Below are positions 32,012 through 41,660 of a stretch of 64,000 nt of DNA, one piece after another. The first letter of the stretch is position 1. Each line of letters begins with the position of its first letter. A program made the translations under genes and the position numbers. The notes below the pieces were generated by a model. The model was not told the DNA's origin, searched no databases, and was given only the letters and a program-made list of their open reading frames with translations. This DNA is from Pseudeuparius sepicola (lineage: Eukaryota; Arthropoda; Insecta; Coleoptera; Anthribidae). The stretch is from the NCBI GenBank assembly GCA_963920635.1, contig OY987302.1, positions 25,643,278-25,707,277 of the forward strand, written 5' to 3'.

Positions 32012-32639
32012 TAATTGTTACAGAGCCCATTTCCTAGGCATTTTTCAAATTCATAATAATATATTCTATAGAATGTTTCCTAAACGAGTGTCAAACTATA
32101 TCAGATTTTAATTATTTTTAGAAAAGAAGATGGCTATATTTGCCCTTTTCATTCTAAATAACGTTTCTTAGTGATATTTTGCTCCATTTTTGAAATAAGA
32201 GCACCTTTTGGCCATATTGAATATTTTTTAACCTCTGTATATTTTTTTACTTGGTATCTTTACAAATGCACCCAAATTGGTTATTGAACATGTACCAACT
32301 TTTGGAGATTAGTATTTATTTTTTTATTGCAAATAATAAAAAAAAACTGTTTTTTTGCATACATAATAAGCCACACTGAAATTACAAAAATATGTAGAAC
32401 TCAGGAATATTTGGGGTGGCGTTAAGAAATATAACTTTTGTTTGTCAAGTATTTGCGAAATTCTTTGTACAAAATTTATTACCATCTCAGAAAATTCCGT
32501 AAAATTTGCTATATGCAGGGCGATTCTTGGAAAATAAAAAATAAAGTGTAAACATTTTTGAGAATTTAAACTCCTTTTGTAATGAAACTGAAACACCCTG
32601 TATTTTATCTACAACTTTATTTTCTATCACAAACAAATA

Positions 32640-32955
32640 TACAGGGTGTTCTGGTTTGTTTAGGACAAACTTTAACAACTCTTATTTGCTGTTTGTTTTG
32701 CTTGTTGCTTGTTTCTTTGTTTTTGTGTTTTTTTTTTTTTTTTTTTTTTCTATTTTTTTGTTTTCCTTTTTTTAAATATGTGTTTTTACTTTTAATATTT
32801 TTTTTTTCTCCTTTTTTTTTGCATTTTTTTTTTTGCATTTTGCATATTTTGCATATTTATATATATTTACATTTTTATTACTATTAACACAGCTTTGTCA
32901 ACAAGTCCTTACTTATGGCAATAAAGCATATTTGATTTGATTTGATTTGATAGAA
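32640..32955 (+). repeat. Non-LTR 3' end with poly-T and (TTTGA)n tail
   Basis: A long pyrimidine stretch (32730-32850) leads to GGCAATAAAGC and then TTTGATTTGATTTGATTTGA. The AATAAAG plus (TTTGA)n tail is a common 3' terminus of insect non-LTR elements. No coding part remains. A TACAGGGTGTT end lies at its 5' side. Confidence 0.6.
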
Positions 32956-33014
32956 AAAGTCATTTTAAGGTGGGTTTTTCATATAAACATAGGTTCTAAA
33001 GTTCTTCGTTCCTG

Positions 33015-33290
33015 AGATACAGGGCGTTAGTTTTCTTTTTGAAATTGAATTATGGCAATATCTCCCAAACTAATCAAACTACTGAACTGAAATTTGGCAC
33101 TGCTGTGTTTTTAAAGATATGAAAATGTTAATTTCTACGTATCTCACAGAGGGCGGTACTTGCGCAATTTTTGGGTGGTGCTTTTACTCTACTTTTTGAG
33201 GTCATCATTTTAGTACATCTTTTCATTTGCAACAAAAGTGTACTCTTGTTTCATAACGACAAAATTAACTAACCGTTTGGGTTGAAATTG
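33015..33290. repeat. Single arm related to the 22155 foldback
   Basis: Shares ATCTCCCAAACTAATCAA-like, TTGGCACTGCTG-like and CTTTTACTC...TTTTTGAGGTCATC phrases with 22260-22530, in direct orientation. It is a solitary arm, not a hairpin. Confidence 0.65.
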
Positions 33291-33468
33291 ACAAAACGTG
33301 TCCCAAAACACCTGTTATCTATTTAATAATTTTCTGTAGAAAATTTCCCATTGTATATAAAAAGGCATAGGGCTCAAGCCTGCTGCAATCCCGATTGTAT
33401 TGAAAAGTTGATATGCTGTTGGTTGCTGTTGGACAAAGGTATTCCGATCAAAAATCGACATGGCAACA

Positions 33469-33511
33469 AAACTTTTGCAAGATTATGACAACAAAACTTT
33501 TGCAAGATTAT
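33469..33511 (+). repeat. Tandem duplication (about 23-bp unit)
   Basis: The unit ACAAAACTTTTGCAAGATTAT occurs twice in direct tandem. Confidence 0.8.
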
Positions 33512-33514
33512 AAA

Positions 33515-33760
33515 GAATATTACAGCAAATGAAGATCATTTTTTTGTTAGAAAAGGAAAAATAACAAGAAGAGAAGTCCGCAGTGATAATAATGTAGCAT
33601 TAGTATTGCAGTATTTACAAACATATCCCAGAATTCAATAAGACAAGCTTGCCTTGAGTTACATTTAAAAAGATCTTCAATTTAAAAAAATCTCAAAACA
33701 AATGGTTATCATGATTTTAAGTTGCATAATTTGGAATATTTTCTGAAATTCACATAGAGA
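33515..33760 (+). pseudogene. Transposase HTH fragment (mariner-related)
   Basis: ITRREVRSDNNVALVLQYLQ, then TYPRI, LELHLKRSS and HDFKLHNLEYFL resemble the second helix-turn-helix of DUF4817-type transposases (IR.AS..LG.S..SV.RILK..G). Frames are shifted and interrupted, and no DDE domain follows. Confidence 0.4.
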
Positions 33761-34091
33761 AAAGACTAAATTTTATAAATGAAATCAAAGTAGCTGGGAT
33801 ATCTTCGGAAATACGCCAATATTGTCATTGCGGACTTGTCTTCTTATTATTTTTTATTTTCTGTTCAAAAAAACATCTTCATTCTGCCATAATATTCTTT
33901 CTAATCTTGAAAAAGTTTTGTTGTCCGGAACACTTTTATCGGGATACCTTTATCCATTCAACTGCATAGCCCTTCTTGATTTTTTTGTGGGTAAACCATT
34001 AGCATATCAACTTTTCCTGCATGTGACGTCATTAGAAATTACTGTGTTCGCTTAAACTTAAAATAACTAAACACACTTGGTAACAACTGTA

Positions 34092-34672
34092 ATATAAACC
34101 CCAATTACTATAAGTTCGGATTTTGTCAGGTGACAATTCTTCACAAAATCCCTAGGAATTTTCATTTATCCATGGGTATACATACCATTGGCATACATGC
34201 ATCACAACCAGTTAATGACGTCCCTCATTGATTTATGATGGCAAAAGTTACCTAAATGATACGAAAAAGAGCGTAATAAAATAAAAACCCTATTGCAAAC
34301 ATGATTATACCTTTACAAATAACAATAACAATACAACTCATTTTAATAATAGTTTAAAACGTCATATAAACATTTTTCATTTTGGTACAATCAGCTGCTT
34401 GTGGCAGCGTCTATGTGCAGACTCAGGCAAATTTCGCCTCGGTGTGTAAAGGATAGTAAAGGTTTTCTGTATCGTTCAAACTGGTTCAAACTTTCGGCAG
34501 TGAAAATATTTGAGAGTTGTTTACCTGAACAAATTATAGTGTAAATTTCATGAAAATTATAGTTACATATTTTTGTGCATGCAAATGGGCTCAATACTGA
34601 CCTGAACTTATGACCCAGTTGCATTTTTTCTGCATTGATGCCAACTTAGGATGTCGAAATTACCAATTGACT
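34092..34672 (+). repeat. Dispersed repeat C, copy 1
   Basis: About 580 bp matching the complement of 51155-51758 at perhaps 75-80% by eye. Shared phrases include CCAGTTAATGACGTC, ATTGATTTATGATG, CTCATTTTAATAATA and GACCTGAACTTATG. No protein is recognised. It lies in Uba1 intron 3; the inverted partner lies in intron 1. Confidence 0.78.
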
Positions 34673-35135
34673 CCAACCGTCACTGTTTGCCATGGAGCAC
34701 TTGATCGAGATTCGGCCAATTTGATTTTTTTAGAACAAACTATTTGCTTGTAGATTTTAAACGAAAACAGATAGAGAAATTTTCTTTAACAAAAGTTTTT
34801 CCGAAAAATACAGGCTTTGCAAATATGAAAAAACTCGGATATGTTCCTATGGGAAAAATTTAATGGGCTCGTATACCACTTTTTTTATTTTTGCAATGGA
34901 TAGACATTGCCTTTAAACGCCCGGAAACACTAAAGAACATTTTTTCTCACTAGTTTAGTTGCAAAATTGAGTTGAATACATTAATTAATGGCTGTGACGT
35001 AATTACCATTAATTTAAGAACCGGCAATGTCGCCTTCTCCCCTCTTCGTCTTCCGTCAAATAAAATGACCTGGGCCTCCAACCTGGCCTGCATAATGGTT
35101 ATTGTGAGCGGCCCTCTAATTTTATGAAATATATT
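34673..35135. other. Uba1 intron 3; no gene recognised
   Basis: AT-rich, with a slightly G+C-richer patch at 35020-35100. No motifs. Confidence 0.5.
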
Positions 35136-35935
35136 TTTATTTATTATTTATTTATGTACGGGCCTAACTGCCCCATTTCACAATACAGTGGTACAAAATG
35201 CAAATATAACAAGCAAATAGTAAACTTATATCTAATACAAGCAAATGGTAAACTTATATCTAATACACTCAGACGTACAACCACCATGGCCCTTACATGA
35301 CACAATAATGCAAGAAGCAAGCAGGGCAGGATGATATGTCTTTTGCATACTTATGAGTTTTTTAGATGACAATGTGCAATTGCCTTACAAAGGCTGAGTT
35401 ATTAGTGAAGAAGTCAAGTCTGGGAAGCTCGTTGGCAAGTCTACCTGACTTTGTCTGACGAGTCTCCCTCGAAGGTGTGTGTAGTCCTATCCTACTTAAC
35501 AGTTGGGGACAAATAATATATTTGTTATGTAGTATATTATAAAGCATTTTTAGATCTCTTATATCATTGCTAGAGGGTTCTAATTTGAAGGTTATGTTCT
35601 AATTGGGGATACGTTAGTTGAGGGGAATTAAGTTTGAAAGCTATGTATTTTAAGAATTTATGCTGAACCTTCTCTATATCCTGGATGGGTATGCCATAAT
35701 AAGGATTCGAAACACAAGAAGCGTATTCAAGATGGGTTCTCACCAATGAGCAATACAAGAGTTTAATTGCACTGACATTAGTAAAATCGCGGGTAGCACG
35801 TTTTATAAATCCAAGGAGCTGTAAAGATTTTGATAAAGTTCGCTGGATATGAGGGATGAAGGTAAGTTTATAGTCCATAACAATCCCTAAATCTTTTATT
35901 TCTGAAACATTAGAAAGAGTATTATAATTTAAGTT
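35136..35935 (-). pseudogene. Non-LTR retrotransposon C-terminus, 5'-truncated
   Basis: Minus-strand frame from about 35935: VSEIKDLGIVMDYKLTFIPH, LLGFIKRATRDFTN, LYCSLVRTHLEYAS, YIAFKLNSPQLTYPQ, then LYNILHNKYICP-like sequence. This is the post-RT region of insect jockey/CR1-type proteins. It ends in an (AAATAAATAATA)-type tail at about 35140-35155. The RT catalytic part is missing. Confidence 0.8.
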
Positions 35936-35982
35936 AAATAGTCAAGTTGTATTGTAAATTATTGCTCAAAAAAACTGTAAAT

Positions 35983-36266
35983 TTTGTTGTGTGTGTTCAT
36001 TCTTTCCCTAATAGGTTACCTTTTTATAGAGCATTTTCATTTTCTTTTTGTTAATTACTCTTAAATGACAAATATTCAGAACCTAAAAAGAAGAAACGTT
36101 CTACAATCATAGCAGAGATACCGGGGAGGCGGGAAGGAACTTAAATCCACGGCTTCGATTTGGTCAGCGAAAAGGCGACACGAAGCAGTCAAATATCGTG
36201 GCGGCAAAGCCGCCGCAAGGCCGAACCTCCGAGGTCCCTGTGAGTTTAATAAACGAACACACAACA
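35983..36266 (+). repeat. Possible solo LTR or short element
   Basis: Begins TGTTGTGTGTGTTC and ends GAACACACAACA, inverted termini of 12-14 bp, with AATAAA near 36247 and a G+C-rich stem (GGCGGCAAAGCCGCC) inside. TG...CA ends fit an LTR, but no target duplication or partner was found. Confidence 0.35.
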
Positions 36267-36269
36267 CAC

Positions 36270-37528
36270 CATTTCAAATTCCACATATATGGCAGATTGT
36301 CCGATGTCGCCTTCACAAATCCTTGCTCTATACTTTGAAAAGTTTGATTTGCTATGTAAAAGACTATTCAAATAATAACACAAACTTGCAGTGCAAATTT
36401 GAAGTAGATACATATGTATAACCTAAGTCCTCACACGTCAAACGTTGAGTGTCAAATGAATCGTCGTAAATGAAAGTTGACCATTTCCTTGCCACATTTT
36501 TATGCTGTTGCCGCAGTTTACCGGGGCCCATATTTAACTAACTGGGTCGAATGGAATGAATTTAAATTATTCTGTAATTAGACGCAAACTGTTATAATCT
36601 CCATGAAAATAATTTATATTTTATCAAATTAATGTTTGGGATATTAAACTCTTTAATAATGAATATTATAAATCATTTAATATATTACTCTTAGGTACAA
36701 AAAAATTAATAAAATTTCCATACTACTATCAAATCTGCTCAGTGGTAAAGTCGTGACACGTGGCGGGAAAGTTGTAAATTTAAATTTACAGAGAAAGTAA
36801 AGGAAAAATAAAAAAACTGAAAGACACCGGTTCGTTTTTTGCCATTGTCTATCAATAAATCCAAAAACAAATATTTATTCGAAATTACTTAACTATTACT
36901 TCCAAAATTCTCAGAAAAAATGTTTTCTCTCAAAATGGACTTCACATAGTCCCACTTAAGACCCATGTTTTAAATGTTTGTTTTCGTTTTTCTGTTGCTT
37001 ACAACAGATATGAGACGCCAACTCTGGGGTTTCGGAGCATCTAAAGATTGAAATTTCCTCATATGAATCATTTTTAAATAATTCATTTTGAAAGTTGAAA
37101 ATTCTTATATTTTTGACTTCATTGAGTTTTCTATTAAAAAAAAAACAGTAATGTTTCAAGTGATATAAAAACCTAAAAGAAATTAGAATGTATTCAAATA
37201 ACGTTTACACTTTCATACCTGCTTTATACATCTATAATGTTTTTTTAATTCACCTTTGAGGTCATACACCAAAGTGACATAGGCATTTGTGTAAGTAATT
37301 GAAAATTATAATCAGAATTGCTATATTATGAAGAATTCCTAAACTCCATTTTTCGAATATTTCAAAGCTAATGGATAACCTGTTTGCCCAATTTTTTAAC
37401 AAAATAAATTTATTTTCCCAGCATCTCAATTTGAGACCAAGCTAAGTTAATCCCAGAATATCATGATCCAACTCTTTTTTTGTCATTTGCACCTATTCAA
37501 GCACCTGTATAGTAAAGAAGCTGCTTAC
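36270..37528. other. Uba1 intron 3, right part; no gene recognised
   Basis: AT-rich. Open frames on the minus strand (for example 36956-37159) have no recognisable motif and do not match E1. Confidence 0.5.
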
Positions 37529-37750
37529 CTGAGTATTTCCTTTGGTGCCCAAAGTACCAGATTCAAGAAGGGGTTTACGATAATATACACATCTACGATC
37601 CATATAAATCCTAGCATCAACATTGTCTAAAGCATTTGCAACACCATCTAATTTTTCAAAGAAAATGTCATCATATACATTTTCCGTATCCTGTCCAACT
37701 CTATTTTCATGAGCAACAATGTTGATATCTGGGTTCATTTTTGTAATGGC
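37529..37750 (-). CDS. Uba1: Ubiquitin-activating enzyme E1, exon 3
   Basis: 222 nt, phase 0 at both ends: TTATAG acceptor then [20 protein letters not shown], through [20 protein letters not shown] and [20 protein letters not shown] to KGNTQ and a CAG|GTAAGC donor. It covers the second half of the active adenylation domain (about residues 522-595), including the conserved DNVDAR and the crossover region leading to the catalytic-cysteine half. No lesions are seen. Confidence 0.95.
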
Positions 37751-38863
37751 CTATAAAATATATAAACATTTTGTAGATGATAAAAAGTTTAATTGCAGTT
37801 TTTCTATATAAAAAACAGATTCATTATACCTTAATCTATACGCATACCTTAGAAAATTGCAGCTTTTAGAATGCATTACAATCCGCTTGACTTTTATTTT
37901 TGGAGTCACATAAAGACCTTGATTTACATTAAGATATGAGCCAACAGAACTGGACCTGTTATTTTTGAAACAGGTGCAGGGTGACCTCCCAAAGAGTACC
38001 ACCCCCCTTTATTTTCTTAATTTTAGGGTGTTTTAACCGGAGAAAAGGCATTTCTTTACCAATTCTGTCCACATTTTCAGAATCTGCTGTCAAAAAAACA
38101 ATTGAGCATCAAACAACAAACCTCACTTTTTTTTAAATTGAAGCCCAACTCTTTTTTCCATATTTGGAAAGGCAATTGAAATCTCTATACGACGATATAT
38201 ACAGAGTGCCTCACTTAAGACTGAAACATCCTTATAACTTCTTTAATTTTTAACCGACCAGAACAAATTTTTACCAAAGGTAGATGTCATTGTTGCATAC
38301 TTATTTCCAAAAAATTAGTTGTCTACATCAAAGTCAAAGTCACCTGCTATGCCACAATCGAAGCTAAAAATCCGAAAGTCATATTAGGCATTTTTTTTTA
38401 ATTTACTAAAAGTAGTTGTTCAGAATCGATCCAGGACCCCAAATCCAAAGTTTTTTTTGTTAAAACCAAAAATCGTATACATGCTGCAGCTGAGGAGATC
38501 AGACAACAGCCTGGTTAAGGCCGTGTGTGTGGGGGCTCACAATTTGGCAAGCTCAACTGTGTATTGAGAGTGGTGAAAATAACTTTCGATTAATATTAAG
38601 AAATTTACGTTTTCAATTTATTTTTCAATATCCCTGAATTTGGGAACTAAAAAAAAACCACTACATTTGTTTAATAATTTGTCATTTCTTGCCAAAAGCT
38701 GCCAGTTCCCAAGTTTATGCCTATAGGTTACATAAAGTAATACAAAGGTGCAAAGTAATAAAAATATGTTTTTTTGAGATTGAAGATAAAAATTTAATTG
38801 AATAGCATAAATTAAAAATTTAAACCTATTCTTAAACATAAAAGGTAAATGGTCAGTTCTTAC
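37751..38863 (-). other. Uba1: Uba1 intron 2
   Basis: 1113-bp intron, GT-AG. It contains a degraded element end (ACAGAGTGCCTCACTTAAGA) near 38212 but no complete mobile element, making it the only compact intron of the gene here. Confidence 0.85.
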
Positions 38864-39060
38864 CTTTGCAGCAGTAACTGATTTAGCTTTCTGGACATCA
38901 TGTGGCCTGAACAAGAATTGCCTGTTCAAGTTTGATTTTTCTATCAAGTCCATGTCAGTAACAATAATTTGACCTTGAGTGCCCAAGCCAATCATAGCAA
39001 AGTTTTTTAGAAGCTCACAACCAATAGCACCAGCTCCAACCACAAAATATTTGAGTGCAG
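38864..39060 (-). CDS. Uba1: Ubiquitin-activating enzyme E1, exon 2 (ATP-binding)
   Basis: 197 nt. A TTTTCAG acceptor, then two nucleotides that complete the codon split with exon 1, then [40 protein letters not shown] and KSVTAAK to an AAG|GTAAG donor. GAGAIG is the nucleotide-binding loop of the active adenylation domain, which makes ubiquitin adenylate; the TDMD acidic pair and the RQFLF arginine are also conserved. Residues about 456-521. Junction phases with exons 1 and 3 agree, so the splice sites are well supported. Confidence 0.95.
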
Positions 39061-40310
39061 CTGAAAATCAAATAAGTGAATTTTGTAACTGAAATTACTA
39101 ATTTTAGTAAATTTCTACGACTTGCATGCGAATATACCAGTGTTAACCTCACAGAATTTTGCTACTGTTTTTTGCCGTATAACTTGAAAACAGTTTAACT
39201 GCTACTCAGCCAATCCAATTTAAAGTTACAAAATGCAATAAAATAAAGTAACATTCTTCGAATCCCTAAGTTGACACCTTTTTTAATAAATTGTGTTCAT
39301 GAAATTAGTAGTAAACCAGTGTATAATTAAATGTTTCAATCTCGTTCAATATGCTACTAAACCATGATGAGGAGCAACATATAATAATGTAGTAGAATTA
39401 GCGCAAAAAACTGCTGACCACATAAACAAGATATCATTAAATTATGGCACATGCATGTCTGTTGTAATAACTTTGGAGAAATTGACTATCCTTCTCTAGC
39501 CAACATTAGATAAAGAAATTAATAAATATACACCTAACAATCATTTAAATTAACTAATAGTTATCCACTGTTTAATTATGAATCACTGATAAACCATCAA
39601 AATTGACTAAATTCTTTGTTTCTCAAAGGGGCATGGCAGAAATTTTGTATTTCGACCTAAACAACTTTTCTCCATCTTTGGAGTTTATTTACTGTTGAGT
39701 TTTGGTTATTGAGTCCAAAAGCACCCTGTATATGGTTTGAATTGACTAGTTTCATCAGCGTCTCAATTTCAGATGAAGCAGGGGGATTCCCAGCATATTC
39801 TTCTCCATCATCTCCAAGTCGAAAATTGTTGGTTAATCTATGTTAGCGAGTTCTTTTTTTAGGTAATTTTAAAATACCCTAATCTTATTGTCAATAATTA
39901 TTGTTTTCATTGTTTTAAATAAGTCACCAACTTCGTCATACAAAAAATGCAATGTAATATCAACTGAAAAATCACAGACATATTTGTTAGAGCAAAATTA
40001 AATCAAAGTAAAAACAATAGTATCTATTAATGTATCAAATGCACAACATGTAACACTATACAATACTTAATCACTTTTATCTATCACTGTGAAAATGGCT
40101 ACTTATTTTGAAAGAGAATTCTGTTGCACAACCTAACAAAACAAAAATTAAATCCTATTGAAACCTTTTATCAAAGTCTAGAGAATACTATAAGTCGGCG
40201 CACTCGGCCTTGTGTAAACAAACGTTTCCCCCCTGCCGTCTCCCGCTCCCTCGGCCCGCCGTCATCGGAGTACGGCGATCGATATCTGATTTGATAAGAA
40301 AATAAGCTTA
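39061..40310. other. Uba1 intron 1, left part; no gene recognised
   Basis: AT-rich, with a G+C-richer patch at 40195-40285 (CGGCGCACTCGGCC, CCGCTCCCTCGGCCCGCC) of unknown origin and an isolated CACCCTGTATA motif near 39723. Confidence 0.5.
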
Positions 40311-40676
40311 TAGACCGGGAGATAGTGATAGATTTTTGGACGTGATTTTACTCAGTATGCCTTGCAAACGGCATTATGTGGCACATATTCTCACAATAAT
40401 AAGGTATGAATCAGAGAGTCATCCTGGGTTCTTCATGTGAAAAACTGAGTTTTCAATTATTCGAAAAATATGCGTTTTGATATGATTTTATACAGGCTGC
40501 CATGTGTTTTATAATGAAGTTCAAATATAAAATTCCTCGGAAAACCATAGGCATACCGTTAGGGTGGGTCCAAAGGGCTATTATTGCCACGTGATCTTGT
40601 ATTTTAATAATTAATTTTTCCACGTTTCTAAACAGGCTGCCAATGAGAAGTATGCAAGTTCTTGTTATGAAACTGC
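40311..40676. repeat. Dispersed repeat R, copy 2
   Basis: 366 bp, almost identical to 12404-12768 and in the same orientation. Very high similarity implies recent spread of this family. No termini of a known class are visible. Confidence 0.85.
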
Positions 40677-40959
40677 TAAAGAAAAGATGTCTTGTCGAGA
40701 AAAAAATATAGAAATATAAAAAATATTGAAACAAATGGGTGGGGCGTTAATTTTGTCCAGGAGTTTATATAATAATTAGTTGGTCTATAGGCAAGGTTAA
40801 ATTAAATGCAGGATGCAGGATCGGCTTGAACGATCGGTAATTTATGTTGCGTTGTGACGTTAAGTCCCATCTATGAAAAAATGAAAAAATTAAAGAAGAT
40901 GTGGAATTAGATGTTCAAATAACTCCCTGCCTGTCTCGATACATTTATTAATTGTAAAT

Positions 40960-41645
40960 TGAACCAAATCTTTTCAAAACAAGTTGGTTTGTTATTAATG
41001 TTGTTGATTGCCTGTTGTATTCTTTCTTTCAATATGTCTTCTGTAAATGGTCTGTGTTTGTAAATTTCATTTTTTAGGGTACCCCATAAAAAAGAGGGGT
41101 GTCAAATCTCGGCTGCGGGGGGGGGGGGGGGGGGCAAGCAAGCAACTCATTGCGCCCAATCCATACAGGATATTTTTGTCATTCGAGTAATTTCTCATTT
41201 CATTTGTCAAATGGCATGGTGTACCATCCTGTTGCCATATAATAAAAAGAGCAACATGCCCAGGTAACTCGGAAATTAAATGGCTAATTTCGTTTTCCAA
41301 CAGTTGTTTATATTTTCTGGAGGTAAGTCCACCCTCAAAAAGTAATGGGCCGAATCAATCGTTTTTCTTCTTTGATGCTCTATTGATTTTATTTTTCTTG
41401 GATTTTCACTAGACCAAAAACGTGTATTTTGTCTATTGTAAACTCCAGAGGTATTAAAACTCGCTTCGTCGGTAACAAAATTGTTTTAAATAATTTCTGT
41501 TATTGTTTAAGTTTTCTAACAAGATGTTGCAAAAGTTTGTGGACCAGAATTGTAAATTTTCTGGACTTTTCTAAATTTAAATGGCGTGTATTTATATTCT
41601 TTTAATGTTCTTTGGATGAACTTCGTTAGCTAATTTAACATCTGA
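40960..41645 (-). pseudogene. Mariner-related DDE transposase, catalytic part, decayed
   Basis: Read on the minus strand: FVTDEASFN (first catalytic Asp), SRKYKQLLENEISHL, IIWQQDGTPCHLTNEMRNY (second Asp), then a proline stretch and RSRDLTPLFFMGYPK (third acidic, Asp). The spacing fits DDE_3 transposases that carry an N-terminal DUF4817 domain. Frameshifts occur near 41340 and a C18 run (41117-41134 on the plus strand as G) expands the WPPRSPDL-type block. The N-terminal HTH is lost at the left border of the next element. Confidence 0.72.
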
Positions 41646-41660
41646 AGAAATTTTCTTTGA

